A stretch of DNA of 64,000 bases from Sulfitobacter sp. W027 (GTDB taxonomy: Bacteria > Pseudomonadota > Alphaproteobacteria > Rhodobacterales > Rhodobacteraceae). The notes beneath the pieces were generated by a model. It ran no database searches, was not told the origin of the DNA, and saw only the letters and a list, made by a program, of their open reading frames with translations. Position numbers and translations under genes: made by a program. Shown here piece after piece: positions 53,016 to 63,234 of this stretch. The stretch's first letter is position 1; each line of letters starts with the position of its first letter. The stretch is taken from the NCBI RefSeq assembly GCF_025143985.1, contig NZ_CP083564.1, positions 1,799,501 to 1,863,500 on the forward strand, in the 5' to 3' direction.

Positions 53016-53615
53016 TTAAGTCAGCGCCCAGGTGCAAAGTGGCGTTTGCGGGCAGTTGGTCAGGTCATCCGTATTCATATTGAACTTCGGTGGCCAGCCT
53101 GGTTCGAGATGACAGGCGATGGCGCTGCAGTTGCCCCATTGTTGCGCATTGGTACAACCTTCGTCGAAAACATCTTTAATTATGGGGTTCTTTGGCTCCC
53201 GCGCAGACCAGCGTGAGTTGTCGTTTAGTGCCGAGTGTAAGGGAATGATGACCCGCACGGCGATCCAAAAATACCCACCGGAGCGGAGCATCGGCTGCAC
53301 ATGTCGTGCCGCATAAGGACGATCCAGTTTCTCCGGGGTCTGATCGGCGAGGTTCTGGTCAAACTGGCGGGATGCACAGGTGGCCGGAGCAGCGAAGGGC
53401 CCTGCGCATTTGTCACAGGTCGGGTAGCTGAACGGGGTATGGCTGTTGAAGCCAGACGGATTGCCAAACAAGCCCATCCTCTCAGCAGCAGCGATAATTG
53501 CGGGATGACGTCGGACTGGGATCCGGCGGCCACTGCGTTGCATGACGACACGGTTAAAACTGACCACGACCTGGTTCCAGACGGTTCGGCCCAGGGCGGC
53601 GGCGGGGCAAGTCAC
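53016..53615 (-). CDS. Unrecognised Cys-rich protein
   Basis: An open frame of 199 codons starts with GTG at 53615, 25 bases after the lpd stop, and ends 15 bases before the MFS gene. A shorter start (MGLFGNPSGF, 53477) is possible. From there on eight cysteines occur (PTCDKCAGP, APATCAS, EGCTNAQQWGNCSAIAC, LTNCPQTPLC), suggesting disulfides or metal binding, with several Trp and His residues. I see no signal peptide or known domain, and no clear RBS. Base composition is somewhat lower in GC than its neighbours. It may be a real accessory gene, a remnant or part of a secreted toxin-like protein; I cannot decide. Confidence 0.45.
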   Translation of the reverse strand: MTCPAAALGRTVWNQVVVSFNRVVMQRSGRRIPVRRHPAIIAAAERMGLFGNPSGFNSHTPFSYPTCDKCAGPFAAPATCASRQFDQNLADQTPEKLDRPYAARHVQPMLRSGGYFWIAVRVIIPLHSALNDNSRWSAREPKNPIIKDVFDEGCTNAQQWGNCSAIACHLEPGWPPKFNMNTDDLTNCPQTPLCTWALT

Positions 53616-53640
53616 GTCTAGCGCAGCCTGCCCGCCCGCT

Positions 53641-55035
53641 TCACATATGGATCACGCGGTCAAAGGCGTCGAGCACGGATTCATGCATCATTTCGCTGAG
53701 CGTCGGATGCGGGAAGACGGTGTTCATCAGGTCTTCTTCGGTGGTCTCTAACTGTCGGCCCACAACGTAGCCTTGGATCAGTTCCGTCACCTCAGCCCCA
53801 ACCATATGCGCACCCAAAAGCTCACCGGTTTTGGCGTCGAAGATGGTTTTTACCAACCCTTCCGGCTCGCCCAGGGCCACGGCCTTGCCATTGCCGATGA
53901 AGGGGAAACGCCCGACTTTAATGTCATAGCCTTGATCTTTGGCCTTGGCCTCGGTCAGCCCGACAGAGGCGACCTGTGGGTGGCAATAGGTGCAGCCCGC
54001 AATGCTTTCGGGTTTGACGGGATGTGGCTTTTGGCCTGCGATGAGTTCGGCAACCATCACGCCTTCGTGGCTCGCTTTGTGGGCCAACCAAGGCGCTCCG
54101 GCGATGTCGCCAATCGCATAGATCCCGTCGACCCCGGTGCGGCAATAGGCGTCTGTCACCACATGGGTCCGGTCGACTTTGACACCGAGCTCTTCAAGCC
54201 CCAGACCTTCGGTATTGCCGACGATACCGACCGCAGAGATCACGGTGTCGAACTCAAGCTTTTCGACCTTGCCGTCGCGCTCGATATGAGCCGTGACCTT
54301 GTCGGCAGTGCGGTCTAGCTTCTTGACCGTGGCCTTTTGCATGATGGTCATGCCCTGTTTCTCAAAGGCTTTCTTGGCGAACTTAGAGATTTCTTCATCT
54401 TCTACTGGCAAAACACGGTCCATCACTTCGACAACAGTCGTGTCGGCGCCAAGGGTGTTGTAGAAGCTTGCGAATTCAATGCCGATGGCACCGGACCCGA
54501 TGACCAATAGCTTCTTGGGGTCATGTACGGGTTGCAGGGCGTGGCGGTAAGTCCAGACGCGTTTGCCATCCGCCCCTAGCCCCGGCAATTCGCGGGCACG
54601 TGCGCCGGTGGCCAGCACGATGTTCTTGGCCGTCAGATCATCGCTGCCCTTTTCGGTTTTGACTGAAACCTTCCCCTTTGCGGGGATCGAGGCTTCGCCC
54701 ATAAAGACCTCGACCTTGTTCTTCTTCAGCAGGTGTTTGACCCCGCCTTCCATTTGCTTGGCGACGCCGCGCGAGCGTTTCACCACGGCGTCGAGGTCAT
54801 AGTCGATCTTATCAGCTGCCAGACCAAAATCCTTGGCACGGTGCATCAGGTGGAACACTTCGGCAGAGCGCAGCAGCGCCTTTGTTGGGATACAGCCCCA
54901 GTTAAGACAGATACCGCCCAAATTTTCCCGCTCTACAACTGCGACCTTGAGGCCCAGCTGTGCGCCACGGATGGCGGCGACATAGCCGCCCGGCCCCGCA
55001 CCGATCACGATCAGATCAAAGGATTTGGCAGCCAT
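53641..55035 (-). CDS. lpdA: Dihydrolipoyl dehydrogenase
   Basis: This 464-residue flavoprotein is the E3 component that reoxidises lipoamide in 2-oxoacid dehydrogenase complexes. It has the FAD motif IGAGPGGYVAA, the redox disulfide C43/C48 in GGICLNWGCIPTK, the NAD motif LVIGSGAIGIEFASF, and the catalytic H443-E448 pair in FPHPTLSEMMHE. No lipoyl or E2 genes lie beside it. GAGGT precedes ATG at 55035, and a large palindrome covers its promoter, so regulation is likely. Confidence 0.95.
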   Translation of the reverse strand: MAAKSFDLIVIGAGPGGYVAAIRGAQLGLKVAVVERENLGGICLNWGCIPTKALLRSAEVFHLMHRAKDFGLAADKIDYDLDAVVKRSRGVAKQMEGGVKHLLKKNKVEVFMGEASIPAKGKVSVKTEKGSDDLTAKNIVLATGARARELPGLGADGKRVWTYRHALQPVHDPKKLLVIGSGAIGIEFASFYNTLGADTTVVEVMDRVLPVEDEEISKFAKKAFEKQGMTIMQKATVKKLDRTADKVTAHIERDGKVEKLEFDTVISAVGIVGNTEGLGLEELGVKVDRTHVVTDAYCRTGVDGIYAIGDIAGAPWLAHKASHEGVMVAELIAGQKPHPVKPESIAGCTYCHPQVASVGLTEAKAKDQGYDIKVGRFPFIGNGKAVALGEPEGLVKTIFDAKTGELLGAHMVGAEVTELIQGYVVGRQLETTEEDLMNTVFPHPTLSEMMHESVLDAFDRVIHM

Positions 55036-55057
55036 GGCACGGACCTCGCGTTAGGGT

Positions 55058-55093
55058 TTGCAAATATAGTTTACCGCTAAACCATATTTGCAA
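55058..55093. promoter_or_regulatory. 36-bp imperfect palindrome over the lpd promoter
   Basis: TTGCAAATATAGTTTACC and its partner GCTAAACCATATTTGCAA match as inverted repeats at 16 of 18 positions. The centre, GTTTAnCGnTAAAC, is a stronger form of the core found before gap. On the minus strand the TATATT that could be the lpd -10 lies within it, so a bound repressor would block lpd. Confidence 0.7.
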
Positions 55094-55133
55094 TCGCCAC
55101 AACCACGCGTGTTGCATCCGCCCCCACGGAGGT

Positions 55134-55733
55134 TCACGCCGCTTGCCGACCTTCGCGAAGCTGCTTAACTGTCCGCCCGTAACCGCCCTCTTTCAGGTAT
55201 GAGGTTTCCTGTGCGGTGAAGCTGCGCGAGAGCGCCTTGTTGCGATAGGGGAACCGACCAAACTGGCGGATCACTTCGCGGTGTGCGCGGGCGTGGAGCA
55301 GGTTGCTGTCGCCCCTTTCGGGCATACGCTCGCACATCAGGCGCACGCAGCGGTCCTGATCGCAGAGATTTTCCGAATGCATCAACGGCAGATAGAAGAA
55401 CTGCCGTTCGGGCGCTTCCACACGCATGTCCCACCCCTTTTCAATCGCCAATTTGGCAGCGGCCAGCGCGATACGATCGCTCGAAAACGCTTTACCCGTG
55501 TCCCGGAACATATTCCGGGGGAATTGGTCAGTGAGGATCAAAAAGGCCAGCGCGTCGGTGGGGGTGGTCAGCCAATGGCATAGCTTTCCCGCTTGCGCGT
55601 CATTCCAGCGCTCTTCGAAACGGGCACGGATCTCGGCGTCCAAATCTTCGGAACTGTTGTACCACCCGGTCGGACCGATGTCCTGCAACCAAAAATTCAG
55701 TACGTTTTCGGGGCCTGTGTTTGTGCCAGTCAT
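55134..55733 (-). CDS. DUF924 family protein
   Basis: This 199-residue soluble protein has the DUF924 pattern: VLNFWLQDIGPTGWYNSSEDLDAEIRARF, LAFLILTDQFPRNMFRDTGKAF, FFYLPLMHSENLCDQDRC, and the HREVIRQFGRFPYRNKALSR region. The family is helical and TPR-like, with no known reaction. AAGGAG precedes ATG at 55733. It is followed by lpd, which has its own regulated promoter. Confidence 0.88.
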   Translation of the reverse strand: MTGTNTGPENVLNFWLQDIGPTGWYNSSEDLDAEIRARFEERWNDAQAGKLCHWLTTPTDALAFLILTDQFPRNMFRDTGKAFSSDRIALAAAKLAIEKGWDMRVEAPERQFFYLPLMHSENLCDQDRCVRLMCERMPERGDSNLLHARAHREVIRQFGRFPYRNKALSRSFTAQETSYLKEGGYGRTVKQLREGRQAA

Positions 55734-55798
55734 CTCGCACACTCCTTTGCCGCAATTCGGGCGATTCATTAAAGTTAAGAACGTCTTACCCTAAAAGC

Positions 55799-57133
55799 CT
55801 AGTCACGTTTTATATCATCCGCGACATAGTTATCGCTATCAGGGGCGTTTTTGTTTGCTTCGGCACTTTCTTGGGCAGCCTCTTCGGCGGCTTCCTGTTC
55901 CGTTTCAATGGCATATTCCTGGGCGATTTCCACAGCCACGGCGGTGGCTGAGGGGTAAATCGGCACGTAGTTGCCAGTATTTTCGACAGGGACGGCGGCA
56001 CGCTGTGTCTTACGATAGGAAGCATAGCCCGCGAGTGCGGCAAAGAGCACGGCGGTAAACAGGTAGAACCCGCCCGGCCCCAAGGCGGTGCCCATCATCC
56101 AACCGGTGATCACCGGCCCCAACACAGCGCCTAAGCCGTTGATAAACAACATACCGCCCGAGGCCGCGGCCATGTCTTCATGCTCCAAAAAGTCGTTTGT
56201 ATGGGCCATAATCAGCGAGTAAAGCGGGTTCGACATGCCGCCGACGACAAAGGCCGTTGCAAGCAGAATCGGGAAGATATGCCCGAGCATCATCCCCACC
56301 ATGGAACCCGCGCCGCCGATCAGTGCGGTGATAACGATAAGGCTGCGTCGGTCCATCCGATCAGAGATCCAGCCGATGGGATATTGCAAGATCACGGAGC
56401 CCACAAAGAAAGCCGCCACAAAAAGTGATATCTGCGCGACGCTCAGACCCGCTTCGGCACCGTAAACCGCCGCCATACCGAACTGGGCGGAGAAGACGCC
56501 GCCCAGAAGGAACATGCCGACGCAGCCGAGGGGAGAAGTCTCCATCAGGGTGCTCAGGCTCATCGGTTTGGTGGTGCCAAAGGGCGGTGTGGGGCTGATC
56601 GAGAGCAGGATCGGCGTGACCGCGATACTCACCAATACCGAAGGAATGACAAAGAGGACGAAGCCCGACGGATCAGCGGTCAGCAGCAGCGCTTGGGCGA
56701 TAACGATGCCGAGTGTTTGCACGATCATATAGGCCGAAAGCGCCTGCCCCCGGTTTTCGTTGGTGGCCGCGTTGTTCAACCAGCTTTCCGCCGTGACATA
56801 GACGGCGGAGAAACAAAATCCGATCAGCACGCGGCCAATAGACCAAACGATCGTATTGGGGAACGTCGGGTAGAGGATCATCACAGCAGAAATCAGCGAA
56901 GCAAGCGCCGCGAACACCCGAACATGACCCACGCGTCGGATCATCCCCGGTGCCATCCGGGAGCCGCCAAGGAAACCGACGAAATAAGCGGACATAACGA
57001 TCGACATCTGGAAGGTCGAAAACCCTTCAATGCCGCCGCGAATACCCAGCAAAGTGCCCTGCATGCCGTTGCCGACCATCAAAAGGCACATGCCCAGCAA
57101 TAGCGCCCATGCGCTTGAAACCACTTGAATCAT
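55799..57133 (-). CDS. MFS transporter with acidic C-terminal tail
   Basis: This 444-residue protein has about 12 membrane helices (start IQVVSSAWALLLGMCLLMVGNGMQGTLLGIRGG), resembling the YcaD-type MFS family, and a soluble Glu/Ala-rich tail of about 60 residues (EIAQEYAIETEQEAAEEAAQ). The substrate is unknown. AAGGA precedes ATG at 57133. It lies downstream of queA on the same strand with a 91-base gap. Confidence 0.85.
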   Translation of the reverse strand: MIQVVSSAWALLLGMCLLMVGNGMQGTLLGIRGGIEGFSTFQMSIVMSAYFVGFLGGSRMAPGMIRRVGHVRVFAALASLISAVMILYPTFPNTIVWSIGRVLIGFCFSAVYVTAESWLNNAATNENRGQALSAYMIVQTLGIVIAQALLLTADPSGFVLFVIPSVLVSIAVTPILLSISPTPPFGTTKPMSLSTLMETSPLGCVGMFLLGGVFSAQFGMAAVYGAEAGLSVAQISLFVAAFFVGSVILQYPIGWISDRMDRRSLIVITALIGGAGSMVGMMLGHIFPILLATAFVVGGMSNPLYSLIMAHTNDFLEHEDMAAASGGMLFINGLGAVLGPVITGWMMGTALGPGGFYLFTAVLFAALAGYASYRKTQRAAVPVENTGNYVPIYPSATAVAVEIAQEYAIETEQEAAEEAAQESAEANKNAPDSDNYVADDIKRD

Positions 57134-57224
57134 CGGTCTAGTCCTTGTTCGCCCAGCCCTTCCCATGAACCGCAATCGAAGGCTAGTCACCCCCTAGTGC
57201 GACGTTCAAGCGGGTTTTTGCGCC

Positions 57225-58271
57225 TTAGGGCAGCAGAAGGGAGGAGTCGCCGTATGAAAAGAAACGGTATTTTTCTGCTATGGCATGGGCATAAATGTCT
57301 TTTACCTGCTGCACGCCCATGAGGGCCGAGACCAGCATCATGAGTGTCGATTTGGGCAGGTGAAAATTGGTCATCAGCCCGTCAGTCACGTTGAATTCGA
57401 ACCCCGGCGTGATGAAAATATCGGTGTCCCCTTCCCAAGCCGCAATCTGCCCGCCGCGCGCGGCGGTCTCGATTAGGCGCAGGGCGGTCGTACCCACGGG
57501 GATCACTCGGCCTCCGGCGGCGCGGGTCGCGGCGATCTCCTCGGCGGCCTCGGCGCTGACCCGGCCCCATTCGGCGTGCATCTTATGTTCGGAAATGTCA
57601 TCGACTTTAACTGGCAGAAAGGTGCCCGCGCCGACATGCAGGGTGACATGGCTAAAGGTGACCCCCTTCGCCGCCAGAGCGGCGAGCAGTGCCTCGTCAA
57701 AATGGAGCGAGGCCGTGGGGGCCGCAACCGCGCCCGCGTGGCGGGCAAAGACGGTTTGGTAGTCGGTCATGTCCTGCGCGTCAGCCGCGCGTTTGGCGGC
57801 GATATAGGGCGGCAGCGGCATGGCACCGGCGGCATTGAGTGCGGCGTCGAAATCATCGCCCGCGCAGTTGAACCGCAGATGCCCCTGCCCGTCTTCCACC
57901 GCCTCCAGCGTGGCACGCAGATCGTCAGAAAAGATGACTTCTTCGCCGATTTTCAGTTTGCGCAGCGGTTTGATCAGTGCCGACCAAGTGCCGTCGCCGC
58001 GGGGCTCCAGTAGGGTCACTTCGATCTTAGCCTGCACGGCACCTTGGGCCGAGGCGCGGTGGCGCAGCCCGGAAAGCCGCGCGGGGATCACGCGGGTATC
58101 GTTCAGCACCAGACGGTCACCGGGGCGCAGCCAATCGGTCAGATCGGTTACCCGCCTGTCATGAAGCTGAGCGCCTTCGGCCACCAAGAGCCGGGCGGAA
58201 GAGCGCGGATTGGCGGGGCGCGTGGCGATCAATTCCTCAGGCAGGTCGAAATCGAAATCGGAAAGCTTCAT
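57225..58271 (-). CDS. queA: S-adenosylmethionine:tRNA ribosyltransferase-isomerase
   Basis: This 348-residue enzyme transfers ribose from SAM to make epoxyqueuosine in tRNA wobble position 34. It opens [20 protein letters not shown] and has [14 protein letters not shown], the LPPYI-like [25 protein letters not shown], the LHFDEALL block and [20 protein letters not shown] near the end. It follows the AsmA-like gene after 44 bases and may be co-transcribed with it. Confidence 0.95.
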   Translation of the reverse strand: MKLSDFDFDLPEELIATRPANPRSSARLLVAEGAQLHDRRVTDLTDWLRPGDRLVLNDTRVIPARLSGLRHRASAQGAVQAKIEVTLLEPRGDGTWSALIKPLRKLKIGEEVIFSDDLRATLEAVEDGQGHLRFNCAGDDFDAALNAAGAMPLPPYIAAKRAADAQDMTDYQTVFARHAGAVAAPTASLHFDEALLAALAAKGVTFSHVTLHVGAGTFLPVKVDDISEHKMHAEWGRVSAEAAEEIAATRAAGGRVIPVGTTALRLIETAARGGQIAAWEGDTDIFITPGFEFNVTDGLMTNFHLPKSTLMMLVSALMGVQQVKDIYAHAIAEKYRFFSYGDSSLLLP

Positions 58272-58315
58272 CGGCGCGGCTCCTGCGGGTCTGGCGGCAT
58301 AGGTCGCCTCGGCGC

Positions 58316-61300
58316 TTAGCGATCCTCTGGCACCCGGGCAACCGGATTCGCTTGGCCCTGCACTTGCGGCACAGTGGGCGGCGGGCGGCGGAACAACTCG
58401 CGGAACATGCCGGGGGTGAGCGCCGAGAGCGGATTGACCGAAACGCTGGGCTCTTTCGCGGCACCGGTCAGACGGTAGTTGAACCCGATCAGCCCCTCGC
58501 CCTTGCGGGTGAACAGCGAGCCTATCCCGTTGAACATATAGACCGGAGAGATCACGCCCTGCATGTCGATCAGGCCGCTGTCGAGCGCATAGACCCCATC
58601 CATCGACAGGCCCAAAGACGCGCCCACGGCGCTAGCCTCGGTCAAGGTCAAGCGGTTCGGGGTCAGGCGAAAGTTCGCCTCTACATCATCGAAGTAAATT
58701 CCATCGCCGTTGAGTTCGTTGATCAACCCCACGACCGAGATCGCATTGACCAGCGCCGCAATCCCCGGCGCATCTTGAATGGCGACGTTATTGACCTCAA
58801 GCTGCCCGTCAAAGGCTCCGCCCGACCCGACAGGCAGCAGCGTGAGCGACAGGTTCCCCCCGACCACCTGTTTCACCAATCCGGCCGAGCGCAGTATCCC
58901 GCCCGCATCGTCCGAGACCACGCGCACCGCGCTGCGCCCGCCTTGAGGCAGCACCCGCCCTTGTACCGGCGTGCCACCGTTGAGCCGCGCGGTGAAGGAT
59001 CCATCCATCCCCTTTGCCGTGTCAAAGGTGCCTGCAAGGTTCGTGAGGTAGATCGTATCGGTGATCTGCAACCGGTCCAGCGCCACCCGCATCGGCGGAC
59101 CGGGCTGCCCACCGGCCCCGCCGAATTCGGCCCGGCGCATGTCCAACGTGCCGCCGCCCAGCACCACCTGCACTGGGTTACCTTGGCCGCGCCCGATCAG
59201 TTGCAGCGGAATATCCAGCCAATCCCCGCGCCGCAGCCGGTCGATCCGCACCCGGTCCAGCGCGCCGCCGGGTTTTAGGTCAATGGACCCTGCCAGGCTC
59301 AGCCCCGGTGCAGTGAGTTGAAATGCGTCGACATTCGGCGTCTCGCCCAGCCGTCCAGCCAGCCGCAATTCGCCTTTGGTCCCCGGCGCTTTGGACCACG
59401 AGAGTTGCGGGACTGAAATACCCACCCCGGCGAGATTGCTCTGCAACGAGAAGCGTGGCGCTTGACCCTTTTTCAAGTCGAGTGCGATCTGCCCCGTACC
59501 GCTGCCGCGAATGCTGCCGGGGGGCAAAGCGATACCGAAGGCCTCCAGCCCCGCAGGGGTCAGCGCGACTTGCCCGGTCAGGCGGCTTTCGTCCGAGCCC
59601 GGCCCAATCGCCTGTGACCACTCCCCGTCGAAGGCCACCCCGTCGATACGCCCTTCGCCGCCGATGGTGATCCGATCATTGCTGGCGGTAATGGCCAGCC
59701 TGCTGGCCTGAAGGCTGCGTTCCTTGACCAGTGTATCGGTCGAGAGCGACAGCAAATCCCCCGCGAAGTGATAGCGCACATCCTCGGGTTTGCCGCCTTT
59801 CTTCAGCGGCAGCGCCAGTGTCCCTTTCAATACCGCCTCCCCATCCGCAAGCGTCACCGGGAGGCCCGCCTTGTCCATAACCCGCATCGGCGGCTGGTTC
59901 AGCAGCGACAGTGCCGCGGTCAGGGTAGAGCGCGTGCTTAGACGGATCACCGAGGGGCTGCCGTTCTTCACCCGCACATCGGGGATGATGAAAGACGATC
60001 CATCCAACGTCACCGCCCCGCCCTGCGGCGCGATCACTTCGCCCTCGTCCACCGTAACGACGAGGCGGTTGTCGAGCAGACTCATATGGCCGCTTCCGTC
60101 GGTGATATGCGGCAGGGTTTTCAAGAACCGCACCTCAGCCCCGGCATAGTCAAAGGCCACATAGGTCTGCGGCGCCAGCCCCGGTGCCATGCGCAGCGCC
60201 AGATCAAGGTTGCGCATTCGGCCTGCGTGAAGGTTCTCGTCCAACCATTTGCGGGTCTTGGGTTTCACCCCCTCGGGCCAGAGCGCCAGCAGACGCTCCG
60301 GGCTCAGCCGGTCCATGCGCCCGTCGAGCGACAGGTTCCAGCCCTCAGGCTCGGCCACTAACGCCCCATCGAGGCGCAGGCTACGGCCCTGATCGTTGAT
60401 TTCCAGACGGCCCAGCTTTAGGCGGAACGGATCAAGGCTGAGTTCAAAGTCGATATCGGCCTGATCCAAAGCCACAGGCTCGGCATAGACCTCGGCCGGA
60501 TTGGCGCGCAGATCGCGTAAGGAGAACTGCCCGACCATTTCCCCCGGAATGCCGCCTGTGACATCGCCCAATTGCGACGTGCCCGTGATGTTGCCTGAGA
60601 CCCAAGGGCTGTCGAGGGACATCTCATCAAAGCGTAAAAGCTGGCGCGCGGGGTCATAGCTGAAATAGCTGCGCGCGCCGTCGAAAGGGATCGGTTTCGT
60701 TTGCGAGTTGGGCTGCAGCACGCCCTTGCCAATTTGCAGCGACGCGTTGATCGGGGCAAAGTGACCGGCGCTGTCGATCCCGCTGCGCACCGCGCCTGAA
60801 ATATTGGCCCGCAGCACTTCAAGCCATGAGAACGCCGGACCCTGTGCGGCAATGTCGCGTGCGTCGATCCCGTCAAAGGTCACGCCAAAGGTCGCGGCAT
60901 TCTGGCCGATGCGGCTGCTGTAATTCGCCGTAAGCGTGGCCACCCCTGCGCCGCCGCTCAACACCGCAAGATCGGCTGAAAGGTCAACCTGCTCACCACT
61001 GCGCGACAGGCGCAGCCGCCCGCCGTCTCCGGTCCAGGCCCGCCCCGCGCGGGCATCCTCAAAGCGCAGCGTCAGGGCGCGCAACTCAACCGAGCGCAGG
61101 GCGGAGAGCGCAGGCGCAGCCAGCACGTTGTCAATCTGGCCGATAAGCTGCGGCAGGGTCGCGGCCTCCCGCTCGGGCGGGGCGATCCCGGCCCCGGCGG
61201 AAAGGCTCACGCGTCCGTCCGCGCCCCGGCGCAGATTGGCCACCACGCCCGACAGCGCGATCTCACGCGGCTGCGCCACCCCGCGCAGCAGGGAGCGCAT

Positions 61301-61657
61301 CGACAGGCTTGCCTTGAACTCATTGAAACTGACGATCTCGTCGCCTTCGGAGGTGGTGACAAAGATGTCTTGCAGGCGCACACGAGGCCGCCACCCTTCG
61401 TCGACAACGAATTCCATTGCGCCGAACTCCACCCGCGCCTGCGGCAGGGCGCTCGCGATCCGCGTCTCGATCCGCTCTTGCACCCAAAGCGGCGCGGGGA
61501 TCGGACGCCCGGTGAAATAGACCGCCGCCCCCGTGGCCAGCGCCGCCAGTAGCACCAGCACCGCGACCGACGCGATCCCCGCACGGCGGCGCGACCTGCT
61601 GCGGGTCGGCCCCTCGCCTAACGGCACAGGCGGGCTGGAAGGGGATGGGTCGCGCAT
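58316..61657 (-). CDS. AsmA/YhdP-like envelope protein
   Basis: This is a 1113-residue protein with a short Arg-rich N-terminus, one membrane helix (about 27-49) and a very long beta-rich periplasmic region. The pattern fits DUF3971/AsmA-like proteins such as YhdP, which form bridge-like lipid-transfer structures between inner and outer membranes. The final Pro/Arg-rich tail ends [18 protein letters not shown] at 61657 follows GGAG; an upstream TTG extension is not needed. It is divergent from bcp. Confidence 0.82.
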   Translation of the reverse strand: MRDPSPSSPPVPLGEGPTRSRSRRRAGIASVAVLVLLAALATGAAVYFTGRPIPAPLWVQERIETRIASALPQARVEFGAMEFVVDEGWRPRVRLQDIFVTTSEGDEIVSFNEFKASLSMRSLLRGVAQPREIALSGVVANLRRGADGRVSLSAGAGIAPPEREAATLPQLIGQIDNVLAAPALSALRSVELRALTLRFEDARAGRAWTGDGGRLRLSRSGEQVDLSADLAVLSGGAGVATLTANYSSRIGQNAATFGVTFDGIDARDIAAQGPAFSWLEVLRANISGAVRSGIDSAGHFAPINASLQIGKGVLQPNSQTKPIPFDGARSYFSYDPARQLLRFDEMSLDSPWVSGNITGTSQLGDVTGGIPGEMVGQFSLRDLRANPAEVYAEPVALDQADIDFELSLDPFRLKLGRLEINDQGRSLRLDGALVAEPEGWNLSLDGRMDRLSPERLLALWPEGVKPKTRKWLDENLHAGRMRNLDLALRMAPGLAPQTYVAFDYAGAEVRFLKTLPHITDGSGHMSLLDNRLVVTVDEGEVIAPQGGAVTLDGSSFIIPDVRVKNGSPSVIRLSTRSTLTAALSLLNQPPMRVMDKAGLPVTLADGEAVLKGTLALPLKKGGKPEDVRYHFAGDLLSLSTDTLVKERSLQASRLAITASNDRITIGGEGRIDGVAFDGEWSQAIGPGSDESRLTGQVALTPAGLEAFGIALPPGSIRGSGTGQIALDLKKGQAPRFSLQSNLAGVGISVPQLSWSKAPGTKGELRLAGRLGETPNVDAFQLTAPGLSLAGSIDLKPGGALDRVRIDRLRRGDWLDIPLQLIGRGQGNPVQVVLGGGTLDMRRAEFGGAGGQPGPPMRVALDRLQITDTIYLTNLAGTFDTAKGMDGSFTARLNGGTPVQGRVLPQGGRSAVRVVSDDAGGILRSAGLVKQVVGGNLSLTLLPVGSGGAFDGQLEVNNVAIQDAPGIAALVNAISVVGLINELNGDGIYFDDVEANFRLTPNRLTLTEASAVGASLGLSMDGVYALDSGLIDMQGVISPVYMFNGIGSLFTRKGEGLIGFNYRLTGAAKEPSVSVNPLSALTPGMFRELFRRPPPTVPQVQGQANPVARVPEDR

Positions 61658-61752
61658 CGGGCTCCGGTTCGGCTGGGGCGGCTTTGACGTTGTCAAATCA
61701 GATGCAGTATGACAGCCCTGAACGACCCTTCACAAGCCAAAGGAACCGCCCC

Positions 61753-62226
61753 ATGTCGCAGATCGGACCGCAGCCCGGCCAACCGGCCCCGGATTTCACC
61801 CTTCCCGTGACCGGCGGTGGCGAGATTACGCTCTCTGCCCTGCGCGGCGCGCCTGTGGTCCTGTTCTTCTACCCGCGCGATGACACGCCCGGCTGTACCA
61901 AGGAATCGATCGGCTTTTCGGAGCGGCTTTCGGAGTTCGCCGAGGCGGGCGTGCAGGTCTTCGGCATCTCGCGCGACAGCATGGACAAACACGACAAATT
62001 TGCTGCCAAACACGCGCTGACGGTGCCGCTGTTGTCCGACACCGATGGGGCGGTGACCGAGGCCTATGAGGTCTGGGTTGAAAAAAACATGTACGGCAAG
62101 AAATCCATGGGCATCGAACGCGCGACCTATCTGATCGACGGGACAGGCCAGATCGCGCAGGTCTGGCGCAAGGTGAAGGTGCCCGGCCATGTGGATGCCG
62201 TACTTGACGCGGTGCGCAGCGCATGA
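61753..62226 (+). CDS. bcp: Peroxiredoxin, Bcp type, single cysteine
   Basis: This 157-residue thioredoxin-fold peroxidase has the peroxidatic C48 in DDTPGCTKES. The resolving cysteine found five residues later in E. coli Bcp is absent, and C48 is the only cysteine in the protein, so it must be reduced by an outside thiol as a 1-Cys enzyme. AAAGGA precedes ATG at 61753. Its stop overlaps the start of the DUF455 ferritin-like gene (ATGA), implying linked roles in peroxide or iron stress. Confidence 0.92.
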   Translation: MSQIGPQPGQPAPDFTLPVTGGGEITLSALRGAPVVLFFYPRDDTPGCTKESIGFSERLSEFAEAGVQVFGISRDSMDKHDKFAAKHALTVPLLSDTDGAVTEAYEVWVEKNMYGKKSMGIERATYLIDGTGQIAQVWRKVKVPGHVDAVLDAVRSA

Positions 62227-63041
62227 TGCCGCTGGCAGAGATGGCCGAAGCGGTACTGCGCACGGCAGATGGGCGCGAGAAAACAGCGCTGTCGCGAAAA
62301 TTCGCGGGGCAGTGGCTCTCGGCCCGTGCTGAAGGTGCCCGCCCCGAAGTGGGCCGCGCCGATCCGCCACTGCACCCTGCCCGGCCCGCCAAGCCCGAAT
62401 TGCTCAGCCCCCGCGAGGTGCCGCGCCGTCGCCCCGGCACGCCCGAGGGCCGCGCGGCGCTTTTGCATGCCGTGGCGCATATCGAGTTGAACGCCGTCGA
62501 TCTTCATTGGGACGTGATTGCGCGGTTTTCGCATGTTCCGCTTCCGCTTGGGTTCTTCGATGACTGGGTGAAAGCGGCGGATGACGAATCCAAGCACTTC
62601 AACCTGATGTGCGATTGTCTTGAGGAGATGGGCAGCCACTACGGCGCGATGCCTGCCCATGCGGGCATGTGGCGCGCGGCCGAAGATACCGTGGATGATC
62701 TGATGGGCCGCTTAGCCGTGGTGCCGATGGTGCTGGAGGCGCGCGGCCTTGATGTGACGCCCGGCATGATCGAGATATTCCGCAAGGCCAAGGCCGACAG
62801 CGCCGTCGCCGCGCTTGAGACGATCTATGCCGAAGAAGTCGCCCATGTTGCCTATGGCAGTAAGTGGTTTCATTTTCTCTGCGGCCGCCATGACGAAGAT
62901 CCGAAAGACCGTTTTCATGCCCTCGTACGCAAGTATTTCCACGGCGATCTGAAGCCGCCCTTCAACGAGGAAAAGCGTGCCGAGGCGGGAATCCCTCCGG
63001 ACTTCTACTGGCCGCTGACAGCAGACGGTGGGCCGGTATAA
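62223..63041 (+). CDS. DUF455 ferritin-like protein
   Basis: This 272-residue protein has a ferritin-like four-helix core with carboxylate and histidine ligands in AHIELNAVDLHWD, DDESKHFNLMCDCLEEMG and AEEVAHVAYGSKWFHF, as expected of a di-iron centre. The family is DUF455, of unknown reaction. Translational coupling to the peroxiredoxin gene suggests a function in iron or oxidative stress. The N-terminal 60 residues are Pro/Arg-rich and less conserved. Confidence 0.87.
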   Translation: MMPLAEMAEAVLRTADGREKTALSRKFAGQWLSARAEGARPEVGRADPPLHPARPAKPELLSPREVPRRRPGTPEGRAALLHAVAHIELNAVDLHWDVIARFSHVPLPLGFFDDWVKAADDESKHFNLMCDCLEEMGSHYGAMPAHAGMWRAAEDTVDDLMGRLAVVPMVLEARGLDVTPGMIEIFRKAKADSAVAALETIYAEEVAHVAYGSKWFHFLCGRHDEDPKDRFHALVRKYFHGDLKPPFNEEKRAEAGIPPDFYWPLTADGGPV

Positions 63042-63132
63042 CAAAACACTAAAAGAGCAAGTGTTTGGTATCGGCGGATTTTTGCCAATTTCTTAGCGCA
63101 TAATAAGGCGGATGGGGGATTGCCGCGCAGGC

Positions 63133-63155
63133 ATGGGGCAATAGGGTTGCCCCAT
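63133..63155 (+). other. Perfect 9-bp hairpin before the M23 peptidase gene
   Basis: ATGGGGCAA (63133-63141) pairs with TTGCCCCAT (63147-63155) around TAGGG. No T run follows, so it is not a normal terminator. An AAACACT/AGTGTTT inverted repeat lies just after the DUF455 stop (about 63044-63067). Confidence 0.5.
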
Positions 63156-63234
63156 TCGCAGGCACTGGCTATTGACGTTGGGCGCGGGCCGGGCTGCCCC
63201 GCCGCGCCGACGGGACGGGACAAGGGACGACAAC

